A stretch of DNA of 64,000 bases, from positions 62,001-126,000 of the forward strand of contig PARB01000057.1 in NCBI GenBank assembly GCA_002709505.1. Reading direction: 5' to 3'. Numbering within the stretch: the stretch's first letter is position 1; each line of letters begins with the position of its first letter. Source of the DNA: Paracoccaceae bacterium. GTDB lineage: Bacteria > Pseudomonadota > Alphaproteobacteria > Rhizobiales > Stappiaceae. The notes beneath the pieces are model-generated. The model ran no database searches, had not been told where the DNA came from, and saw only the letters and a program-made list of their open reading frames with translations. Both the position numbers and the translations under genes were made by a program. Shown piece by piece: positions 21,953 to 32,204 of this stretch.

Positions 21953-23710
21953 ATGTCCCCATCCGCGCGCCTTTTCTGGGCCGTCCTCGGCGCCGTCTCC
22001 ATCGCCTTCCATCTGGCTCTGGTGTTCTCCGGTCTGGTGCCGAACCTCGTCAGCCGGCCGCTGCACATGGCGCTGGCGCTGCCCTTCGTGCTGGTGCTTC
22101 TGGCAAGAACGCCGGCAGAGCGCTGGTCCGGCGCGGCGATCGCGGCTATCGGGATCGCCGCCTGCCTGTGGGTCGCGGTCAACGCCGATGCGCTTGGCGA
22201 TCAATACGGCTATCTCTCTGGTCCCTTCCAGATGGCGGTCGCGCTGACGCTTCTGGCCGTGGTGCTGGAAATGGCGCGCCGCGCGATCGGCTGGCCGTTG
22301 CCGCTGGTGGCGGCGCTTGCGCTTGCCTATGCGGTCTGGGGCGCGGCAATTCCCGGCGAGTTCGGCCATCCGGGCCTGCCGATGGCGAGCCTTTTCGGCA
22401 CGCTGACGATCGCCGAGGGGGGCATCTGGGGCAAGCTCACCGGCGTGTCGGTCAATGTGGTGGCGATCTTCGTGATCTTCGGCGCGGTGCTGAACGCCGG
22501 CGAGGCGGGGCAGGGCTTCATGAATGTCGCGGCCGCCGCGGCCGGGCGCCTGCGCGGCGGCGCCGCCAAGGTCTCCGTGCTGTCGTCTGCGCTCTTCGGC
22601 TCGATCTCGGGGTCTGCCTCCGCCAATGTCGCCTCCACCGGAGCGATCACGTTGCCGGCGATGACCCGGCTCGGCTATCCGCGCGCGCTTGCCGGCGCGG
22701 TCGAGGCGGTGGCCTCCTCGGGCGGGCAGATCATGCCGCCGCTGATGGGGGCGGGCGCCTTCGTCATGGTCGAGCTGACCGGCACGCCCTATTCCGACAT
22801 CGTCATGGCGGCGCTGCTGCCGGCCTTCCTGTATTTCTTTGCCGTCTGGATCGGCATCGACGCCTTTTCGCTGCGCCACTCGCTGAAGGGGCTGGCAGCA
22901 GAAGACCGGCCGTCCCTGCGCGCGGTCGCGATCACCTCGGCCTTTTTTCTGGTGCCTTTCACCGTGCTGCTGTGGGGCATGTTTGTCACCGGGGTGACGC
23001 CGCAATATGCCGCCTCGCTCGCGATCCTCGCCGGCGCGGCGCTTCTGGCGCTCGACGCCAATCTCACGCTCGACTGGAAGCGCACGCTGCTCCGGCTGGA
23101 GGAGGCCTGCATCAACGGCGGCAAGCAGATCGGCACCATCGCCGCGATCATCCTCTGCGCCTCGATCATCATCGGCGTGCTTGGCATGACCGGGCTCGGC
23201 GTGAAGATCACCTCGCTGATCCTGTCGGGCTCCGGCGGATACCTGTGGCCGGCGCTGCTGCTCACGGCGGTCGCCTGTCTGGTGCTCGGCATGGAGGTCC
23301 CGACAACGGCCGCCTATGTGATCTGCGTATCGGTCGCGGGACCGGCGCTGATCGCGCTCGGTCTGGAGCCCTTGCAGGCGCATCTCTTCGTCTTCTGGTA
23401 CGCGCTCCTGTCGACCATTACGCCCCCGGTCTGCGGCGCGGTCTTCATCGCCGCCGGCATGGTCGGCGAGAATTGGCTGAAGGTCGCGTTCTCCGCCATG
23501 GCGCTCGGCCTCGGGCTTTACCTCGTGCCGCTCGGCATGATCGCCAATCCGGCCCTGATCGCGCTCGCCGATACCCCGGTCGCCGCGCTTCTCGCCGCCC
23601 TCAAGTCCGGTGCGGGCCTCGGCGCGATCTCCTTCGGCGTCATCGCCCCGCTCAATCCGCTGCTTCGCGCCGGACTTGTCGCCGGCGGCGGGGTGTTGCT
23701 CTTCGTGTGA
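21953..23710 (+). CDS. TRAP transporter fused 4TM/12TM permease
   Basis: The 585-residue protein is highly hydrophobic along its whole length and is a fusion of the small DctQ-like and large DctM-like subunits, the form paired with TAXI receptors. Landmarks are SGSASANVASTGAITLPAM and GGQIMPPLMGAGAFVMVE in the first DctM half, with AAGMVGENWLKVAF near the C-terminus. I start it at ATG 21953, since 21869 would begin inside the hairpin. The ribosome site is poor, consistent with low expression relative to the receptor. Confidence 0.9.
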   Translation: MSPSARLFWAVLGAVSIAFHLALVFSGLVPNLVSRPLHMALALPFVLVLLARTPAERWSGAAIAAIGIAACLWVAVNADALGDQYGYLSGPFQMAVALTLLAVVLEMARRAIGWPLPLVAALALAYAVWGAAIPGEFGHPGLPMASLFGTLTIAEGGIWGKLTGVSVNVVAIFVIFGAVLNAGEAGQGFMNVAAAAAGRLRGGAAKVSVLSSALFGSISGSASANVASTGAITLPAMTRLGYPRALAGAVEAVASSGGQIMPPLMGAGAFVMVELTGTPYSDIVMAALLPAFLYFFAVWIGIDAFSLRHSLKGLAAEDRPSLRAVAITSAFFLVPFTVLLWGMFVTGVTPQYAASLAILAGAALLALDANLTLDWKRTLLRLEEACINGGKQIGTIAAIILCASIIIGVLGMTGLGVKITSLILSGSGGYLWPALLLTAVACLVLGMEVPTTAAYVICVSVAGPALIALGLEPLQAHLFVFWYALLSTITPPVCGAVFIAAGMVGENWLKVAFSAMALGLGLYLVPLGMIANPALIALADTPVAALLAALKSGAGLGAISFGVIAPLNPLLRAGLVAGGGVLLFV

Positions 23711-24023
23711 GGGGGCGTCAAACGCCGCCCCACGCACCGCCGTCACCCCGGTCAAGGCGCAAGCCGCGAGCCGGGTCGATTGGCGCCCTCAGCCGTCGTG
23801 GGATAGGTCACGGTCGGAAATGCAGAGACGCAGTATAGGGTTTGAGCGCGCTGCGGCGTGGATTGGATCCCGGATCAGGTCCGGGATAACGTGTAAGCGC
23901 GGGGCGATCTGAGTAGCGAACTGCTCGCTTCCCCAGGTCCTGGTCGTCTGGCTCCGCAAACGAAAAAGGGCGGAGACCTGTCGCCTCCGCCCGTCGATCG
24001 TCTCTCCATGCGAGAGACGATGC
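23711..24023. other. 313-base convergent intergenic region with inverted repeat
   Basis: No gene is seen. TCCCGGA-TCAGG-TCCGGGA (23868-23886) resembles the short GGATCCCGGATC...GGGATAAC intergenic elements scattered in many alphaproteobacterial genomes. An imperfect GGGGCG/CGCCGCCCC repeat follows the TRAP permease stop, and a terminator for the leftward gene lies at 23963-23992. Confidence 0.4.
23963..23992 (-). terminator. Terminator of binding-protein operon
   Basis: On the reverse strand GGGCGGAG pairs with CTCCGCCC around a nine-base loop and is followed by TTTTT. It stands about 30 bases past the binding-protein stop codon, so transcription from the M20/binding-protein pair should end here rather than continue to the permease operon at 20343. 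Confidence 0.8.
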
Positions 24024-25523
24024 CTACTCCCAGGAGACACCCGTGAGGTCGTTCGCCTGGATCGGGGAGTTGACCCAAAGCCCCTTCAGGCCCGAGGCCC
24101 AGACGCCGGCCTTGGCGAGCTGGAACAGATAGACGTTCACCGCATCCTCGGTGATGATCCGCTGTGCCTCGCCCATCAGCGCATAGCGTTCGTCCGTCGC
24201 CGAAGCGGTGTCCAGCTTGGCCATGGTCTCGTCGAACCGGGCGCTGTCATACTGGAAATAATAGTCCTTGCGGCCGTAGATGCCGATGTCCATCGGTTCC
24301 GTGTGCGAGACGATGGTGAAGTCGAAGTCCTTGCCCTTGAACACCTCCGACAGCCACTGCGCCCACTCCAGCGGAATGATCTCCAGTTCGATGCCGATCT
24401 TCTTCAGGTCGGAGGCGATCAGCTCGCCGCCGCGCCGGGCGTAGACCGGGGGCGGCAGCTTGATCGTCGCCTTGAAGCCGTCGGGATAGCCGGCCTCGGC
24501 AAGCAGCGCCTTCGCCTTGTCGCGGTCGAGCGGATAGGTGTCGGTGAGATCGACATAGGCGGGATGATGCGGGGCGAAATGCGTGCCGATCGGCGTGCCG
24601 ATGCTGAACATCGCGCCGTCGATGATCGCCTGGCGGTCGATCGCATGGGAGATCGCCCGGCGCACCCGCAAGTCGGCGAGCGGTCCGGCCTTGTTGTTCA
24701 TCGCCAGGATGGTTTCGCCCTCGGTGGTGCCGACGGCGACGGTAAAGCGCGGATCGGCATCCAGCATCGGCAGGTTTTCCGGCGCCAGAAAGACCGGGAA
24801 GGCATCGATGTCGCCGGCCAGCAGCGCGGCAAGCCCCGCGCCCGGATCAGCGATGACCTTGAAGGTGGCTTTTTCCAGCGCCACCGGGTCGCCCCAATAG
24901 GCATCGTTGCGCACGATCTCGACGTTGTCGCCCTGGGCCCAGTTGGAGAAGCGGAACGGCCCGGTGCCGACCGGCTTCGTCTTGTTGGTCTCCGCGCTTT
25001 CCGGCGCCACCATGGCGGCGTCGCCCCAGCCGAGGTTGAAGAGGAAACCGCCGTTCGGCTTGGCAAGCGTGATCCGGACCGTCGCGGGATCGACGACCTC
25101 GACGGTCTCGATGCCGGCAAACAGCGGTTTTTGCGCGTTGGTGCTGTCCTCCGCGCGGGCGCGGTCGAGCGAGAACTTCACATCGTCTGCGTCAAAGCTC
25201 GTGCCGTCATGAAAGGTCACGCCTTCCTGAAGCTGGAAGGTATAGGTCAGCCCGTCCTCGGAGATCGTCCAGCTCTTGGCGAGCAAGGGCTGCACGGCGC
25301 CGTTCCTGTCGATGCGGGTCAGGCCCTCGAAGATGTTGGCATAGGTGATTTCATCGATTGCCGCGGCCGCGCCCGCCGTGGGGTCGAGATGCGGCGGCTC
25401 CAGCTGGACGCCGAGCACGATATCGGTGCGGGCCGCCTCGGCGGGCAGCGGGGCGAAGGCCGCTGCCGCGCCGATCACGAGGCCGGCGGCGAGTGCCGCG
25501 CGCCGGTTGAAGAATGCCATCAT
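24024..25523 (-). CDS. ABC transporter substrate-binding protein, family 5
   Basis: The 499-residue periplasmic protein has a signal peptide (MMAFFNRRAALAAGLVIGAA, cleavage after PAEAA) and the SBP_bac_5 core IVLGVQLEPPHLDPTAGAAA. Two adjacent ATG codons (25523, 25520) follow a GGGAGG site. It is probably the receptor for the permease/ATPase operon at 16877-20343, which lacks its own, and it is preceded 80 bases upstream by an M20 peptidase. That suggests the ligand is an amide or peptide that is later hydrolysed. Confidence 0.9.
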   Translation of the reverse strand: MMAFFNRRAALAAGLVIGAAAAFAPLPAEAARTDIVLGVQLEPPHLDPTAGAAAAIDEITYANIFEGLTRIDRNGAVQPLLAKSWTISEDGLTYTFQLQEGVTFHDGTSFDADDVKFSLDRARAEDSTNAQKPLFAGIETVEVVDPATVRITLAKPNGGFLFNLGWGDAAMVAPESAETNKTKPVGTGPFRFSNWAQGDNVEIVRNDAYWGDPVALEKATFKVIADPGAGLAALLAGDIDAFPVFLAPENLPMLDADPRFTVAVGTTEGETILAMNNKAGPLADLRVRRAISHAIDRQAIIDGAMFSIGTPIGTHFAPHHPAYVDLTDTYPLDRDKAKALLAEAGYPDGFKATIKLPPPVYARRGGELIASDLKKIGIELEIIPLEWAQWLSEVFKGKDFDFTIVSHTEPMDIGIYGRKDYYFQYDSARFDETMAKLDTASATDERYALMGEAQRIITEDAVNVYLFQLAKAGVWASGLKGLWVNSPIQANDLTGVSWE

Positions 25524-25603
25524 CGAAAAACCTCCCGTTTTCGTGCGGCGCCCGAGGTCGGGCGCCGTGCCGTCGCATGACTGCGTCGCGCCTGCGTGCG
25601 AGC

Positions 25604-26875
25604 CTAGCGCCCGGCGGTCAAAAGCGCCACGGTCGCCTGCGCCATCACCTTGGCGCTGTCGACCATGTCGTCGATGCCGACGAATTCGTCCGGCCGGTGG
25701 GCCATGTCGAGAATGCCCGGGCCATAGGCGATGCAATCGTGCAGATGGCCGATGCGGGCGATGTGTTTCTGATCGTAGGTGCCGGGCGAGATCACATAGT
25801 CGGGCGCCTTCGACAGCACGTCGCGAATTCCGTCGGCGACCGCGCGCACCACCGGAGCGTCCCGGTCGGTCATCGTCGGGATCACCTCCATCAGGTCGCG
25901 GATCCGGTAGTCGAATTTGTCCCGCGTGCGGGCGAGGTCGTCGAGAATGTCCATCACCTCGCCCTTCACCTCCTCAAGGCTTTCCTCGATCAGGTAGCGG
26001 CGGTCGATCACCATCCGGCAGCTGTCGGGCACGCAAGGCGAGGGCAGGCCGTCGAAACCTTCCGGCTGGCCGCCGTGCATCGAGTTGATGTTGAGCGTCG
26101 AGGAGCGCGCGCCTTCGGGCACCACGGGCATGTCGGTGTGTTTGGCGGCAAGCTTCGGATAGAGGTCGCGCTCGAAGCGCTCCAGCACGGCTCCCATGTG
26201 GCGCACGGCGCAGTCGCCGAGGAACGGCATGGAGCCATGCGCGATGGAGCCGCGCGTCTCGATCTCCGCCCACCACACACCGCGATGGCCGAGGCAGATT
26301 CGGTCCTTGTTGAGCGGCTCGGGTATGATCACGTGGTCGACGCGCGGCTTGGAGAACAGCCCTTTGGAGGCCAGATAGGCGACGCCGCCGAAGCCGCCGG
26401 ATTCCTCGTCGACCGTGCCGGAAATCTCGATGGCGCCGGGAAATTCCGGCATGGCTTCCAGGAGAGCCTCGATTGCGATGATGGAGGCGGCGAGTCCGCC
26501 CTTCATGTCGCAGGCGCCGCGCCCGTAAACCTTGCCGTCGCGCACGATTCCAGCGAAGGGGTCGACGGTCCAGCCGTGACCGGCCTCGACCACATCGATG
26601 TGGGAATTGAAATGGACGCAGGGACCGGGGCGCCGGCCCTCGATGCGGGCCACCACATTGGTGCGCGGATAGCGGGCGCTGTCGCCGGGCGTGTCCTCGC
26701 CGCGCATGTAGCTCACCTGGAAGCCGCGCCGGGCGAGCCGGGTGCCGATGAACTCCGCGCAGGGCGTGTAGGCTTCGCCCGGAGGGTTGACGGTCGGTAT
26801 GCGGATCAGGTCCTGGGTCAACCGCACAAGCTCGTCGCGCTTGTCGTCGACGCGCCGAAAAAGCGCCTCCAGCAT
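25604..26875 (-). CDS. M20 metallopeptidase, ArgE/DapE family
   Basis: The 423-residue enzyme shows the dinuclear zinc motifs NSHIDVVEAGHGW, GRGACDMKGG and the catalytic DEESGGFGG, with the FSKPRVDHVIIPEP segment of the ArgE/DapE-like subfamily. The N-terminus RLTQDLIRIPTVNPPGE is standard. The ATG at 26875 has GGGAGG at good spacing. It is the first gene of an operon with a peptide-type binding protein, so a role in hydrolysing an imported acylated amino acid is likely. It is distinct from the argE at 4261 and somewhat longer. Confidence 0.88.
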   Translation of the reverse strand: MLEALFRRVDDKRDELVRLTQDLIRIPTVNPPGEAYTPCAEFIGTRLARRGFQVSYMRGEDTPGDSARYPRTNVVARIEGRRPGPCVHFNSHIDVVEAGHGWTVDPFAGIVRDGKVYGRGACDMKGGLAASIIAIEALLEAMPEFPGAIEISGTVDEESGGFGGVAYLASKGLFSKPRVDHVIIPEPLNKDRICLGHRGVWWAEIETRGSIAHGSMPFLGDCAVRHMGAVLERFERDLYPKLAAKHTDMPVVPEGARSSTLNINSMHGGQPEGFDGLPSPCVPDSCRMVIDRRYLIEESLEEVKGEVMDILDDLARTRDKFDYRIRDLMEVIPTMTDRDAPVVRAVADGIRDVLSKAPDYVISPGTYDQKHIARIGHLHDCIAYGPGILDMAHRPDEFVGIDDMVDSAKVMAQATVALLTAGR

Positions 26876-27002
26876 GTCGCCTCCCGTGATAGGACAGAGC
26901 CGGGCGACCACAAACTTGCACCGGTTGTCCGTGCACATGGTGCACCACCGGGCGGCGGCTTTCCAGCGCGCTGACGGCGTTTTGCGGATCGAAGGGCGGA
27001 AC

Positions 27003-27935
27003 GTGCCGAAGACGATTTGGGAAAACACCGAAGACGCTGCGTCAGGCAGGTCCGGGGCGTCCCCGACGGATGGCGCAGGCGGGCCCCAGGCGCTCGCCCG
27101 CCTGCATCGGCTGCAGACGGGCCGCCGTCTCCTCGGGCTTTTCGGCGTGCTCGCAGCCGTTGCCTTTGCCCTCGCGATTGCCCGCATGATCATGGGAGAC
27201 GCGCCGCCCCTGCCGACGACCGGCGAGAGGGCCGCGGAGCTGCCGGCCGATGCCTTGGCCGGTCTTCCGCCGGAGGAACGGATGCGGCTGTTGCGCCCCA
27301 TGCTTGACCGTCCCGCGGTCTTCAAGCGTGTCTATGGCGGTCATCCGGCGGATCTCTGCGCGGCGATCTCCGGTCTCGGCGTGCCGATGTCGGACTGGAA
27401 GCCGGACCCTTTTGTCGCCGGTTTCTGGTACTGCGCGAGCGAGCTGGTTGTGCTTGGACGCACCGCGCCGGACGGACGGCACGCCACGCTTTTCGTCAAT
27501 CTGCGGGGGCAAAGCGAAACGTCGCTCAACACCGTGCGCATCAAGCTCAATGCGGAAAACCCGGCGACGGTGAGCCGGGCGCGGGCCTCGCTGCTGCGGG
27601 TGTTGGATGCGGTCGGCGCGCGCTACGGCTGGCCCTGGCCCGAGGGGGTGCAGCAGGCGGTGACGGACAATCGCGCGGCGACATTCGAGCAATACGGCAT
27701 GACGGTGACGATCCTGCCGGAGGACCCGGACCTGACCGGCGATCTGCCCGGCGTGGTGCGGGTCAATGTCATCGTCGAGTTTCCCGTCGTCGACCTTGTT
27801 GCCCCTGCGGAAATCTTCGCCCCCTTCGCCTGGGAGGCGGAGAGGGCGAGCGAGCGCCGGCGCAACCGGCCGGTTGGCGGGGCGGACCCGCAGACGCGCG
27901 ATGCGCGCGGGGTCAGCGGCCGGGAAGGGGAATGA
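27003..27935 (+). CDS. Hypothetical membrane-anchored protein (DUF6030-like)
   Basis: The 310-residue protein has a short basic N-terminus, one membrane segment ([18 protein letters not shown], residues about 45-62) and a large soluble domain containing [18 protein letters not shown] and [17 protein letters not shown] believe it belongs to an uncharacterised alphaproteobacterial family (DUF6030), recalled rather than checked. GTG at 27003 with AAGGGCGG upstream is preferred; an ATG at 26787 would overlap the divergent peptidase gene by about 90 bases. Its 3' end overlaps the convergent pirin gene by 23 bases. Function unknown. Confidence 0.7.
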   Translation: MPKTIWENTEDAASGRSGASPTDGAGGPQALARLHRLQTGRRLLGLFGVLAAVAFALAIARMIMGDAPPLPTTGERAAELPADALAGLPPEERMRLLRPMLDRPAVFKRVYGGHPADLCAAISGLGVPMSDWKPDPFVAGFWYCASELVVLGRTAPDGRHATLFVNLRGQSETSLNTVRIKLNAENPATVSRARASLLRVLDAVGARYGWPWPEGVQQAVTDNRAATFEQYGMTVTILPEDPDLTGDLPGVVRVNVIVEFPVVDLVAPAEIFAPFAWEAERASERRRNRPVGGADPQTRDARGVSGREGE

Positions 27936-28833
27936 ACTCCTCCGCATCGCCCGGAACGGTGTCGAAACGCATCTGCTTCCAGTCTTCCTTGGCCTGGTCG
28001 ATCCGCTCTTTCGACGAGGAGACGAAGTTCCACCAGATGTGGCGTGGCCCGTCCATCGGCTCGCCACCGAGGATCAGGAACCGGGCCGGTCCGCGCGCCG
28101 TGACCGTGATGGCGTCGCCCGGCTTGAAGACGAGAAGCTGCCCTTCCTCGAAGGTGTCGCCGGATATCTCGATGGTGCCGCCGACGGTGTAGATCGCCCG
28201 TTCCTCATGGGTGGCGTCGACCGGAAGCCGTCGACCGTCCTCCAGCGTGACATCGGCATAGATCGTCTCCGACGCCGTCTTGACCGGCGAGCGCGCGCCA
28301 TAGATTTCCCCGGCGATCACCCGCACCGTTGCGCCCTGATCGGTGAGGACCGGGAGGTCGCTTTTGCCGACATGCTCGAAGGCGGGTACCGTTTCCTCCG
28401 CGTGTTTCGGCAAGGCCACCCAGCTCTGGATGCCGAAGAGCTTGCGCGCGCGCGCCTTCTGTTCCGGGTCCTCGCGCTCGGAATGGACGATGCCGGAGCC
28501 GGCGGTCATCCAGTTGAGTTCGCCGGGCCGGATCGGGAGGTCGGAACCGAGGCTGTCGCGGTGGTGGATCTCGCCCTCGAACAGATAGGTCACTGTCGCC
28601 AGGCCGATGTGCGGATGCGGGCGAACGTCGATCCCGCCGGTGTGCAGGAACTCCGCCGGTCCCATCTGGTCGAAGAAGATGAAGGGGCCGATCATCTGCC
28701 GCTTGGGCGAGGGCAGCGCGCGGCGCACCTCGAAGTCGCCGAGATCGCGGGCGCGCGGCACGATGATCGTGTCGATCATGTCGCAGGATTTTGCGTCGCC
28801 GGGCGTCGGGTCGAGATCGGGCATCCACGTCAT
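27913..28833 (-). CDS. Pirin-family protein
   Basis: The 306-residue bicupin has the pirin signature [20 protein letters not shown], metal ligands [19 protein letters not shown] and HRDSLG, and the C-terminal FILGG-like [20 protein letters not shown]. Some bacterial pirins have quercetinase activity; the role of this one is unknown. The ATG at 28833 has GAGGAGA; the longer frame to 28974 adds a non-homologous stretch that runs through a palindrome. It is monocistronic. Confidence 0.93.
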   Translation of the reverse strand: MTWMPDLDPTPGDAKSCDMIDTIIVPRARDLGDFEVRRALPSPKRQMIGPFIFFDQMGPAEFLHTGGIDVRPHPHIGLATVTYLFEGEIHHRDSLGSDLPIRPGELNWMTAGSGIVHSEREDPEQKARARKLFGIQSWVALPKHAEETVPAFEHVGKSDLPVLTDQGATVRVIAGEIYGARSPVKTASETIYADVTLEDGRRLPVDATHEERAIYTVGGTIEISGDTFEEGQLLVFKPGDAITVTARGPARFLILGGEPMDGPRHIWWNFVSSSKERIDQAKEDWKQMRFDTVPGDAEEFIPLPGR

Positions 28834-28948
28834 GGCTGTCTCCTCGGCAGGTGTGTCGGGCGCGTCGGGCGCCCGTCCTGTCTCAAAGGATAATCCATCC
28901 CGTGCCCGGTTCCAGCCTCCGTTCGCAAGACGGATTGTATGGTCTGGG

Positions 28949-28983
28949 TGAACGATCTTGCGAATTCGAGACAAGATCGTTCA
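28949..28983. promoter_or_regulatory. Perfect 12-bp inverted repeat upstream of pirin gene
   Basis: TGAACGATCTTG (28949-28960) is mirrored exactly by CAAGATCGTTCA (28972-28983), separated by 11 bases that include the palindrome CGAATTCG. It lies 116 bases before the pirin ATG and 50 bases beyond the end of the sugar ABC operon. There is no U-run on either side, so an operator is as likely as a terminator. Confidence 0.55.
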
Positions 28984-29032
28984 GCCATCCGAAGGCCGTG
29001 ACGGTTCCGGGCATCGTTGCCGGACCCTGCGA

Positions 29033-29824
29033 TCAGACCGTTCCGCCCAGTTCCGCGCCGAGGTCCTGCAGCTCCTTGCCGCCGGCCATCAGGTTCTGCA
29101 ATTCGTCGATGGTGATCTCGTCCTTGGCGTGGGTGCCGAGGGTCTTGCCGCGGTTGAGCACGGTGAAGCGGTTCCCGACGGCGAAGGCATGGCGCACGTT
29201 GTGGGTGATGAAGATCACCCCCAGCCCCTTGGTGCGCACCTGGTTGATATACTTCAGCACCATGGAGGTCTGCGCCACGCCGAGCGCCGAGGTCGGCTCG
29301 TCGAGGATCAGAACCTTGGCGCCGAAATAGACCGCCCGGGCGATGGCGACGCATTGGCGCTCGCCGCCGGACAAGGTTCCCACCGCCTGTTGCGGATCGC
29401 GCACGTCGATGCCGATGCGGCGCATCTCCTCGCGCGTCACCGTGTCGGCATGGGCCATGTCCATGTGGCGGAAGGGGAAAAATCCCTTCAGCGGTTCCCG
29501 GCCCATGAAGAAGTTGCGGGTGATCGACATCAACGGGATCATCGCCAGGTCCTGGTAGACCGTGGCGATGCCGGCGTCGAGCGCGTCGCGCGGGCTCTGG
29601 AAGGAGACCGGCCGGCCCTCGACGTGGAAGGTTCCTTCCGTCGGCGCATGGACGCCGGACAGCGTCTTGATCAGCGTCGACTTGCCGGCGCCATTGTCGC
29701 CGAGCAGGCAGAGCACTTCGCCGGCATGGACCTTCATCGAGACGCCGCCGAGCGCGATCACGGAGCCGAAGTGCTTGACCAGGTCGCGCACCTCGATCAG
29801 CGGTGTGGAGTTGGGTTCGGTCAT
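29033..29824 (-). CDS. Sugar ABC transporter ATP-binding protein (CUT2, single domain)
   Basis: This 263-residue ATPase has Walker [10 protein letters not shown], signature LSGGERQC and Walker [13 protein letters not shown]. It is a single nucleotide-binding domain, as in FrcA, rather than the double form of RbsA. It is the last gene of a binding protein-permease-ATPase operon, 4 bases after the permease. The neighbouring inositol 2-dehydrogenase and RpiR regulator suggest an inositol or related cyclitol as substrate, by inference. Confidence 0.92.
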   Translation of the reverse strand: MTEPNSTPLIEVRDLVKHFGSVIALGGVSMKVHAGEVLCLLGDNGAGKSTLIKTLSGVHAPTEGTFHVEGRPVSFQSPRDALDAGIATVYQDLAMIPLMSITRNFFMGREPLKGFFPFRHMDMAHADTVTREEMRRIGIDVRDPQQAVGTLSGGERQCVAIARAVYFGAKVLILDEPTSALGVAQTSMVLKYINQVRTKGLGVIFITHNVRHAFAVGNRFTVLNRGKTLGTHAKDEITIDELQNLMAGGKELQDLGAELGGTV

Positions 29825-29828
29825 GGCC

Positions 29829-30950
29829 TCAGCGCTCCCCCGTCGCCCGCTTGCGGATGAAGTTGTTGAACAGGACCGCCAGCAGCAGCATGCCGCCGAG
29901 GAACACCAGATACCAGTCCTGGTCGATGTCGGTGTAGGTCAGGCCGATCAGCACCATGCCGAAGATGATCGCGCCGAGGAACGCGCCGATGGCCGAGCCG
30001 TAGCCGCCGGTCAGCAGGCAGCCGCCGATGACGGCGGCGATGATCGCCTCGAATTCCTTCTGGAAGCCGCGCCGGGCATCCGTCGATCCGGCGTCGAGCA
30101 CGGTGAGGATCGCGACCAGCGCCGCGCACATGGCCGTGGCCATGAACAGGATGGTCTTCACCCGGCGCACCGGCACGCCGGAGTTGCGCGCGGCATTGGC
30201 GTCGCCGCCGGCGGCGAAAATCCAGTTTCCGAACTTGGTGCGCAAGAGCACCCAGGTGGCGACCAGCGCAATGCCAGCGAACCAGAGGATCTCCACCGGC
30301 ATGCCGGTCACCTTGGGCGTGCCGTTTCGGAAGGTGTCGATCCAGCCGTTGGCGGCGAGCATGGCGAACAGCCCTTCGAAGGCCTCGCCGGAGAAGAGTT
30401 CGAGGAACGGGCTGTCGCCGGCGGCTTCCTTGACGCCGCGCAACTGGGTGGCGCCGTCGGTTGCCCATTTCAGCCCGACGAGCGTCAACCCGCGCAGGAT
30501 GAACAGGAAGGCCAGCGTCACGATGAAGGAGGGCAGGCCGGTGCGCAGCACGATCTGGCCGTTCATCGCGCCGATGCCGCCGGCAAACACCAGCGTGGCG
30601 ACGATGGCGACGATAAGCGGCATCTCCCAGGTGACGAGCACCGTGCCGAAGGCAAGGCCGGCGAAGGCAACCATCGAGCCGACCGAGAGGTCGAACTCGC
30701 CGCCGACCATCAGCAGCGCCGCGCCGATGGCGAGAATGCCGAGCTGGGCTGCGGGCGCCATGAAGTTCATGATGCCGGCGAGCGAGAACATCGCCGGATT
30801 GGCGACGGTCATGAAAAACGCCGTCACCAGAATGAGCCCCGCCAGCGCGCCGAGTTCCGGGCGCCGCAGCAGTCGGGTCATCAGGGTGGTTTGCTTGAGC
30901 CGTTCATCCGGCTGTGCCGGCGTGGCGGGCACCGCGTCTGCATCGCTCAT
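29829..30950 (-). CDS. Sugar ABC transporter permease (CUT2 family)
   Basis: The 373-residue membrane protein belongs to the RbsC/FrcC family, with about ten hydrophobic segments and the conserved [20 protein letters not shown] and [25 protein letters not shown] regions, the latter interrupted relative to shorter homologs. The ATG at 30950 follows a weak GAGG site. It is separated from the binding-protein gene by a long hairpin, which fits lower expression. Confidence 0.92.
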   Translation of the reverse strand: MSDADAVPATPAQPDERLKQTTLMTRLLRRPELGALAGLILVTAFFMTVANPAMFSLAGIMNFMAPAAQLGILAIGAALLMVGGEFDLSVGSMVAFAGLAFGTVLVTWEMPLIVAIVATLVFAGGIGAMNGQIVLRTGLPSFIVTLAFLFILRGLTLVGLKWATDGATQLRGVKEAAGDSPFLELFSGEAFEGLFAMLAANGWIDTFRNGTPKVTGMPVEILWFAGIALVATWVLLRTKFGNWIFAAGGDANAARNSGVPVRRVKTILFMATAMCAALVAILTVLDAGSTDARRGFQKEFEAIIAAVIGGCLLTGGYGSAIGAFLGAIIFGMVLIGLTYTDIDQDWYLVFLGGMLLLAVLFNNFIRKRATGER

Positions 30951-31029
30951 CGTGTGGCCTCGCAAGCCTACGTCGCGGGGGGCGCCAGGGGGCGCCGGCT
31001 CAGGCCGCGATCGGTAGCGGAAACGAAAC

Positions 31030-31056
31030 GGGGGCACGGCGCAAGGCCGCGCCCCC
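31030..31056 (-). terminator. Hairpin between sugar binding protein and permease
   Basis: On the reverse strand GGGGGCGCGGC pairs with GCCGTGCCCCC (11 bases, one G-U) around CTTGC, then GTTTCGTTTCC. It lies 25 bases after the binding-protein stop and likely causes partial termination or 3'-end protection of the abundant receptor mRNA. Confidence 0.65.
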
Positions 31057-31081
31057 GGGCGGTCAACGGTCGATCATCCGC

Positions 31082-32032
31082 TCAGCGGATGCCCTTGGCC
31101 GAAAGGTCGACCACCTGGGCCGCCTTGTCCTTGGTGATCAGGTTCGGACCCGACGGCACGTTTCCGCCCGGCATCAGGCCGTAACGGGCGTGATTGGCCA
31201 GGAAGACAACCGGCAGGTAGCCCTGCAGATACTGCTGCTGGTCGATGGCGAAAGCGGCTTCGCCGTCGGCGACCGACTGCAGGAAGTTTGCCGACAGGTC
31301 GAAGGTCGCCACATTGATCTTGCCGATCATGCCGCTGTCCTTGACCGCCTGCACCACCGGCTCGCCGGCGAGCGACGCGCCGAGCGCCATGATGGTGTCG
31401 ATGTCGCCGTCGGAGGCGATCGCCGCCTTGACCTTCGACAGGATCTCGCCCGGATCGTTGGTGGTGGGAAGCACGGTCACCGACCCGCCGAAACCGGCGG
31501 TGAAGCCCTCGCAGCGCTGGTCGAGCGAAACATTGCCGACCTCGTGGTTGACGCAAAGACCCTTCTTGCCGCCCATCGCGGCGAGCTCTTCGCCGGCCTT
31601 CTTGCCGGCGTCATATTCTTCCTGGCCGACATGCAGGGCCGCTCCCAGCGAGGCGGAGACGTCGGAGCCGGAGTTCATCGAGATCACCGGAATGCCGGCG
31701 GAGACCGCCTTGCGGATGGAATCGCCGAGCGCATCCGCATCCGGGATCGAGACGATCAGCCCGTGCGGCTCCTGGTTGACGGCGGCATCGATCAACTGGG
31801 CCATTGCCACCATGTCGAAGGTTTCCGGCGCGCGGTAGTCGACCGCGACATTCATGTCGGTGCCGGCCTGGGCCACACCGTTCTTGACCACCGACCAGAA
31901 CGGATCGGAAGCCTGCCCGTGGCTGACCACGATGATATTGATGTCTTCGGCCGAGGCCGGGGCGACCGGAGCCACCGCGGTCAGACCGACGACGGCGGCC
32001 GCCGACAGCAAGCGTGTGAACAAGCGATTCAT
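31082..32032 (-). CDS. Sugar (inositol-type) ABC transporter substrate-binding protein
   Basis: The 316-residue periplasmic protein has a signal peptide (MNRLFTRLLSAAAVVGLTAV, cleavage PASA-ED) and the periplasmic-binding fold of the RbsB/IbpA group: IIVVSHGQASDPFWSVVKNG and DVNVAVDYRAPETFD-like segments. GGGAGGAAA precedes the ATG. It is divergent from an RpiR regulator with two inverted-repeat operators between them. Inositol is the leading ligand candidate because of the nearby iolG. Confidence 0.9.
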   Translation of the reverse strand: MNRLFTRLLSAAAVVGLTAVAPVAPASAEDINIIVVSHGQASDPFWSVVKNGVAQAGTDMNVAVDYRAPETFDMVAMAQLIDAAVNQEPHGLIVSIPDADALGDSIRKAVSAGIPVISMNSGSDVSASLGAALHVGQEEYDAGKKAGEELAAMGGKKGLCVNHEVGNVSLDQRCEGFTAGFGGSVTVLPTTNDPGEILSKVKAAIASDGDIDTIMALGASLAGEPVVQAVKDSGMIGKINVATFDLSANFLQSVADGEAAFAIDQQQYLQGYLPVVFLANHARYGLMPGGNVPSGPNLITKDKAAQVVDLSAKGIR

Positions 32033-32204
32033 TTGGTTTCCTCCCAGTTTCCCCGCAGCGGGGACCCCGTTGAACGGGATTTCAGGCAATTCTCCCTTGA
32101 CGGCCGCCTGTGCGATGCCCTCGCCCGGGACGCATCCCTGCGCCGGACCGGCAATCCAGCCCGCTCCCAAACGGGTGCAGGATTGCAATGGCATCGAAGC
32201 GGCC

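Noticed and set aside
21703-23838. Long forward frame of 711 codons over the TRAP permease, and a similar one at 8292-10256 over the peptide permeases
   Set aside because: Both are out-of-frame shadows rich in Arg, Gly and Ala; the true frames encode conserved transporters with membrane segments.
23868-23886. TCCCGGA/TCCGGGA repeat considered as an insertion-sequence end
   Set aside because: There is no transposase, no paired terminal repeat and no target duplication; it resembles common short intergenic repeats.
26787-27002. ATG start at 26787 for the DUF6030-like gene
   Set aside because: It would overlap the divergent peptidase start by about 90 bases and add residues that are antisense to that gene; the GTG at 27003 has a ribosome site.
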